This document shows positions 57,836 to 64,000 of a DNA stretch of 64,000 nt, in pieces (positions within the stretch are counted from its first letter, which is position 1; the number at the start of each line of letters is the position of its first letter). The notes below the pieces were generated by a model. That model was given only the letters and a program-made list of their open reading frames with translations. It had not been told where the DNA came from and did not search any database. Origin of the DNA: Mactromeris polynyma (Eukaryota; Mollusca; Bivalvia; Venerida; Mactridae); the NCBI GenBank assembly GCA_032209605.1, contig JASFXZ010000075.1, positions 558,001 to 622,000 of the forward strand. The letters are read 5' to 3'. Both the position numbers and the translations under genes were made by a program.

Positions 57836-60800
57836 TATGTACCTATGTTATCGTACTGCCAATTCATATTTTTCTTCGTTGACCTTATGCTGTAAATGCA
57901 AGAAATATAATAATTGTTTCAAAACTAAATGTGTTAGAGTTGTCGTATTTCCGAGTTAGTGTATGGATACTACTTGGATTGGTTAGTACGGTTATGCCTT
58001 ATACAACTTATACTGATAGTGAATAAGGCGTTTTTGGCATGGGGCGTGAGCCCAAGTCCATAGTATCTATGCTACATTTCAGATGCTGTCCATTTGACCT
58101 TATTTCCCGAAGTCCAAAGTACACAGTTCCATGCGCGGGAATATTTAAGAATTTATAATTAGCACATTGGTTTAAACATGTGTATATTCTTTATTCCGAT
58201 ACAGTGATATCGATGCGCTGTTGTTAGCCTCTACTACGATTTCATTCATGAAAATATCTCGCCGTATATTGCGCACTTGACTCTACAATGGAATTCATTC
58301 ATAAAAATAGCTGCTTGCATTCAATAGAATATCTCTGAAAAGAGTAGCGATAACATCGATACACTTATAGAACATGTGTATACAAGACTTTTAGTGGCAC
58401 TATTGGTAGTCGGAGTCTATCGCCTGTCAATCACGTTAATAGACGAAATCCGGAATTCGCTAAGAAGGGGTTTTTACCAGCGGTACGAACTAAGTCATAT
58501 TTTAGGTACTTGCAACTTGAGTCTAAGATTTGGCATAACCCGCACGCGGAATGTGGCGTCATCACAGTACTTTCACTTTGACTACATTTAACATGTGGAC
58601 GAATCCGAGGTAAAATGAGCGCTCACGGTTAAGCATAACATATATAGGTAATCATTATGATATTATGCGTAAAGTCCACAATAATGCATGCAAAAATTCT
58701 ACTTTTAACGTTGTAGATACAGTTTAGGCTGACGGATAAAACTACGACCGGAACCATACCCCACCCACTGGATTTAAACAGCGTTGTCTTGTTTACATTT
58801 AATTATTCATTGCAATGCTAAATAGTAGCATACATGAACAACTTCTGCGATATTCTTGCTATGAAATATTGTCGTCTGTACTATATGACGGCAACCTTAT
58901 TAATGTATAGCCTTATTTATAAATCTACAAAAAGTAGACTTAGACTTAAGTTTGAAATAGAAGTTTTGTGTATTTAAACAATTATTGATAAGTCTAAGCC
59001 TAAGTCTAAGTCTAAAATAAGGCGATATAGACAGAAAGAAAGAGTGCTCAACATTTGCTTTTTAGCAATAATTATCTAACAACATGATATAGCAAGATGA
59101 AATATATACTGTTTTATCGTTTACAATCTTTCAACTAATATGGCTATAATTTTGTAAAAATGTTGAAAAATAATGAAGTTATTTGAACTGTTGGTAACTG
59201 TCAAATTGTACATGTTTTGCGGTAGATCAAGCTAATTGCGCGCAAGCGTTAATTTTTAAAAAGAAACACATGTATACATAGATAATAATCAAATGAACCT
59301 CACGATATCAAGATTTTAAAAAATACCCATAAATTGTTTTCATTCCAAAATAACAACAACAGAAACAAGGGGTGAGTACGGAAAATCTAGTTTATTTTAT
59401 ATTTATATTGATATGAATTATAAAAAACTGGATAGCATAAGCCAGTCAACTTTCTCTCCTTTCCAAAAATGCCTTTGTTTTAAAAAAAATACCTAACATA
59501 ATTTTGTGTGCATTTACCGGAATGTACAACATCATCAAAAGCCATTCTGCATGTGTAAACGAAATTCGATAAGGCTTTCATTATTGATTTATCCATTATA
59601 TTGGGTATAGGGTGGGAAGGTTGTTTAAATCATATTTTCAATTATGAATGGATGAAAAGGTTGTATACAACACCCCTATAATGGATATTTAGGTAAATAC
59701 GATAATGGAAGAAATAGCGAATTGGAGTTATACAAATTTACTTTACAGTGTATAGAGTTAAACCTTAAATGTGTATATTGATAAACTTGTCAAAACACAT
59801 GGCAAGGCTATCGTCTAGCGGTATATTTTTTGTACTACATGATTAAAGGGAAATGCCCAAATTCATACTAATCCGGAGTATGATGTCTGGATAGTGTAAG
59901 AAATGAAAATGTCCGATTAGCAAACATGCAATTCTCACTATTAAACCATGATAAATGGAGATAATCAAACGGAAACTTGAACATTGAAACTATTAGCCAT
60001 ACCGGATATGTGTGTGACTGCTTGTCATATTTTTTGTTTCTTCAAATTGCCAACTTTCTGGACATTTAAACCAGGGTTAGGGTTATCACTGATGCACTGA
60101 TCACGTACTTGTATAGTTATTGCACAAAATAACTAATGGAAAAATACTGGCAACTTAATATGGAAATACAGTAGTAAATATGACAATATGTTCACAAACA
60201 AGTTACTAGATGTACACAGGGCAAGCAAATCCACGATTCAGCTATCCAGTCCTACATCTATGCCCAAGAAATCGCATCAAAATGATGTTGAATAGAAAGT
60301 GAACTTATCTTCTGCACCACTTAGGAAACACCAAATTTTCAAATTAAACTGTCACTTCAATTATATTATGTTAGTTGATAGATACCACATGTTTTGTTTT
60401 CTCCATTCATAGGTGATAATTGTTGCATGAAGGTGTTAATAGTAAATACACAATACTAATCCAGAAATGTGTCTATTTATTTAATTATGTGTGTACAGTG
60501 TAGTTTTTATAAGGAGGAATACAAAATTCAATTTCATGTTTATGTTAACAGTGGAATTACATCACAAAGTACTGTGTATGAAATTAGATGTATATAAAAG
60601 ACAGAATAATTGAACAGAAAAAACTACCACTTCCATGTTTTTAAAAAATAACTAATTGCAAGATTGGAATATTTTATATATCATAATTATGCAAAATTAA
60701 TTAGATATTCCCTTAACACATTATGCCTGTGCAGCTTTTTATCATCAGGTGTAAGTCTTTCCCTTATACTCACAAACAATTAAATCCTCAAAATATACTA

Positions 60801-61750
60801 AAGGTTCAATTCTATTCCTTCTTCTTTGAAGTGGTAAATGTCTTTCATTTGTTGACATCTTATTCCTGATAAAGGGAGAAAAGTGAGCTTCAAGTTTAGA
60901 ATATATACCTGATTTGTTTTTGCAAATAAAAGCATGTAATTCATTAATATATAATTATCTATGGACATTAATCTATTTGACCATCAGATAGCTAGAGTAA
61001 GTGTTTTTTTTTCTGTTAAACAGAACCGAAAATCATGAGCAGAATTATGGAACATTGCTATATTATTATGAAAGCTTGGTCTTAGCATCCCCAGTATAAA
61101 TTTGCTTAAGCTATGTTTAATTGCTTCTCAATTACTGTACTGCCGCCCTCATATGATGAGTAATTGCCCCTGGACATTAAGCTAGCAACAATCAATCAAC
61201 CAGAGGTTGAGGTTAAGCTCTAAAAGTATTTTATTAACCACAACTTATTGTATATGTACTGAACTTAAATATTATGATATTGTATTTTTTCATCATCATC
61301 TAAAAAACTTAAATATCTCCTTGATAAAGCATTTTGCAGCATTTGCAAAAAAGCTTCTTCAGCATTTTTTCTGTATTTTCAAGAAACCTTTCGCATTTTC
61401 AATATTTTGGGAAATGTACATTGCATATTGGTCATTTTATTTAATAAAAACAAGAATGTCTGAATACCTAAATAAAATTTTGTAAAACGATCTTGTCCTG
61501 CCAAGGAATCAAAACATCCAATTGTCAGTTACAGATATATCAGTACATCTATGACACTGTAAAGTTTGGATTCAAGCATCTCAATTTCCAGTGCTAATTG
61601 ATGAAATGTAAATGCATGCAAAACATATCCAAACAATTATTTGCATTTTTAATATTGTTAAAACTAAACAATGTAGTGAGCTAGACAGATCTAGGTAAAG
61701 GAATGAGGCATATGCAGAGAGGGACACAACAGCCACAACAAACATAACGG
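57836..61750. other. Intergenic DNA with one hairpin; no recognised gene
   Basis: An inverted repeat at 58905-59020 (GCCTTATTTATAAATC...TAGACTTAGACTTA facing TAAGTCTAAGTCTAAAATAA) looks like a small MITE. Elsewhere I see no exon, RNA gene or tandem repeat that I can support; frames such as 58376-58591 and 61207-61485 lack recognisable similarity. Confidence 0.4.
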
Positions 61751-61843
61751 GGAACGTGAATAACGGGAGCAGAGCAGAATACCGATATGATAAGGGCAAG
61801 AACTCCACTAAAGACAATATCAACAATGGCATAAAACATAAAA

Positions 61844-64000
61844 ATGAACTACATAGGACTACACGGTATAGGACTACACGACATAGGACTACACGGTATA
61901 GGACTACACGACATAGGACTACACGGTATAGGACTACACGGTATAAAACTACACGGTATAAAACTACACGTTATAGGACTACATGGTTTAGAATTACACG
62001 ACATAGGACTACGCGGTATAGGACAACACGGTATGGGACTACACGGTATAGGACTACACGGTATAGAACTACACGACATTGGACTACACGGGATAGGACT
62101 ACACAGACTAGCACTACACGACATCGGACAACACGGTATAGGACTACACGGTATAGCACTACACGACATCGGACAACACGGTATAGAACTACACGGTATT
62201 GGACTACACGGGATAGGACTACACGGTATTGGACTACACGGGATAGGACTACACGACATTGGACTACACGGTATAGAACTACACGACATTGGACTACACG
62301 GTATAGAACTACACGACATTGGACTACACGGTATAGAGCTACACGGGATTGGACTACACGGTATAGAACTACACGACATTGGACTACACGGTATAGGACT
62401 ACACGGGATTGGACTACACGGTATAGAACTACACGACATTGGACTACACGGTATAGGACTACACGACATTGGACTACACGGTATAGAACTACACGACATT
62501 GGACTACACGGTATAGAACTACACGACATTGGACTACACGGTATAGAACTACACGACATTGGACTACACGGTATAGAACTACACGACATTGGACTACACG
62601 ACATCGGACTACACGACATCGGACTACACGGTATAGGACTACACGGTATAGAACTACACGGTATTGGACTACACGGGATAGGACTACACGACATTGGACT
62701 ACACGTTATAGAACTACACGACATTGGACTACACGGTATATAACTACACGACATTGGACTACACGGTATAGAACTACACGGGATTGGACTACACGGTATA
62801 GAACTACACGACATTGGACTACACGGTATAGGACTACACGGGATTGGACTACACGGTATAGAACTACACGACATTGGACTACACGGTATAGGACTACACG
62901 ACATTGGACTACACGGTATAGAACTACACGACATTGGACTACACGGTATAGGACTAAACGGTATAAAACTACACGGTATAGGACTACACGGTATAGGACT
63001 ACACGGGATAGGACTACATGGTATAGGACTACACGGTATAGAACTACAAGACATTGGACAACACGGGATAGGACTACACAGTATAGCACTACACGACATC
63101 GGACTACACGGTATAGGACTACACGGTATAGGACTACACGGTATAGGACTACTTGGTATAGGACTACACGGTATAGGACTACACGGTATAGGACTACACG
63201 GTATAGGACTACACAAGATAGGACTTCACAGTGTAGGACTACACGACATGGCTCTAAACGACATAGGACTACACGACATAGCACTACACGACATAGGACT
63301 ACACGAAATAGGTCTACACGACATAGGACAACACCACATAGAGCCACACGACTTAGTACTACACGGAATAGAGGCATACGACATAGGTCTACACGGCATA
63401 GGACCACACGACATAGGACTACACGGCATAGGACTACACGACATAGGATTACACGACATAGGACTACACGGCATAGAACCACACGACATAGGACTACACG
63501 GCATATGACTACACATCATTGAGCCACACGACATAGGACTTCACGGCATTGAGCCATACGACATAGAACCACACGACATAGGACTACACGACATAGGTCT
63601 ACACGGCATAGAACCACACGACATAGGACTACACGGCATAGGACTACACATCATTGAGCCACACGACATAGGACTTCACGGCATTGAGCCATACGACATA
63701 GAACCACACGACATAGGACTACACGACATAGGTCTACACGGCATAGAACCACACGACATAGGACTACACGGCATAGGACTACGCATCATTGAGCCACACG
63801 ACATAGGACTTCACGGCATTGAGCCATACGACATAGAACCACACGACATAGGACTACACGGCATAGGACTACACATCATTGAGCCACACGACATAGGACT
63901 TCACGGCATTGAGCCATACGACATAGAACTACACGGCATAGAGCCACACGACATAGGATTACACGGCATTGAGCCGCATGACATAGAACTACACGGCATA
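61844..64000. repeat. 15-bp satellite, about 143 copies, running off the window
   Basis: Units of the form GGACTACACGGTATA or GGACTACACGACATA (also GAACTACACG and GGATTGGACT variants) repeat with a strict 15-bp period to the last base of the window. The period is a multiple of three, so two plus-strand frames read through as RTTRY and GLHGI repeats, and minus frames read as CSPIP and VVLYR repeats. A frame starting at 61756 enters the array with 30 ordinary-looking residues, but I do not consider it a gene. From about 63240 the units shift to GCATTGAGCC/GACATAG types. Confidence 0.97.
63511..63960. repeat. 135-bp / 90-bp higher-order repeat in the 15-bp satellite
   Basis: The marker ACACATCATTGAGCC starts at 63511, 63646, 63781 (ACGCATCATT) and 63871. 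That is two periods of 135 bp (nine units) and one of 90 bp (six units), with the same order of unit variants between markers. This shows multi-unit duplication of the satellite. Confidence 0.9.

Noticed and set aside
54131..57959. Plus-strand frames rich in YSLYIMLYTVYTLCC
   Set aside because: They are translations of the 23-bp satellite, open in all three frames by composition.

Overview
The window looks like nuclear DNA from an animal, most probably a bivalve mollusc. It is AT-rich and intron-containing, with almost no long unbroken reading frames. It carries a death-fold caspase and a B-box/beta-propeller (TRIM-like) relic of the type expanded in bivalves. It also has decayed Tc1, mariner and non-LTR transposons, several tRNA-derived SINE heads, and a 145-bp tandem-repeat element of the kind seen in molluscan 'pearl'/Helentron-like repeats. 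This assignment rests on recognised patterns, not on a database search, and I cannot name the species.

Layout: 0-8.5 kb is mostly non-coding, with a ~34-bp minisatellite full of GAACGTTC palindromes, a degenerate AAGCGAGTCTTTTT array and a LINE 3' end. At 11.8-14.1 kb there is a 2.3-kb element bounded by TTAA, with terminal inverted repeats and dense TTCGT motifs. At 14.5-15.1 kb lies a broken integrase-type DDE transposase. The one gene I can build completely is a caspase in nine exons (15.84-21.22 kb, plus strand, 395 residues). It has an N-terminal DED-like domain, the catalytic His and Cys, a p10 domain and a duplicated 45-nt exon.

21-34 kb holds microsatellites, a LINE relic, a pearl-like 145-bp array and tRNA-like sequences. 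At 34.4-35.4 kb is a long terminal exon of an unrecognised cysteine-containing protein. At 35.9-39.4 kb two broken genes lie head to head: a questin-oxidase-like relic (minus) and a TRIM-like relic (plus). The propeller region of the TRIM-like relic has been blown up by 41 copies of a 31-bp piece of its own coding sequence.

40-47 kb contains a foldback element, Tc1 relics and a small MITE. At 49.1-51.2 kb there are exons of an unidentified minus-strand gene, with an NRF1-type site beside its apparent first exon and a MITE with a perfect 9-bp target duplication next to it. 53.1-53.9 kb is a mariner relic with an internal 48-bp triplication. 54.3-57.8 kb is a 23-bp satellite with an 1148-bp higher-order repeat, and 61.85-64.0 kb is a 15-bp satellite that runs off the window.

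The most distinctive theme is tandem-repeat birth inside formerly coding DNA, seen in the TRIM-like relic and in the mariner transposase, alongside satellites with higher-order structure. I see no bacterial-type operon, CRISPR array or defence island.
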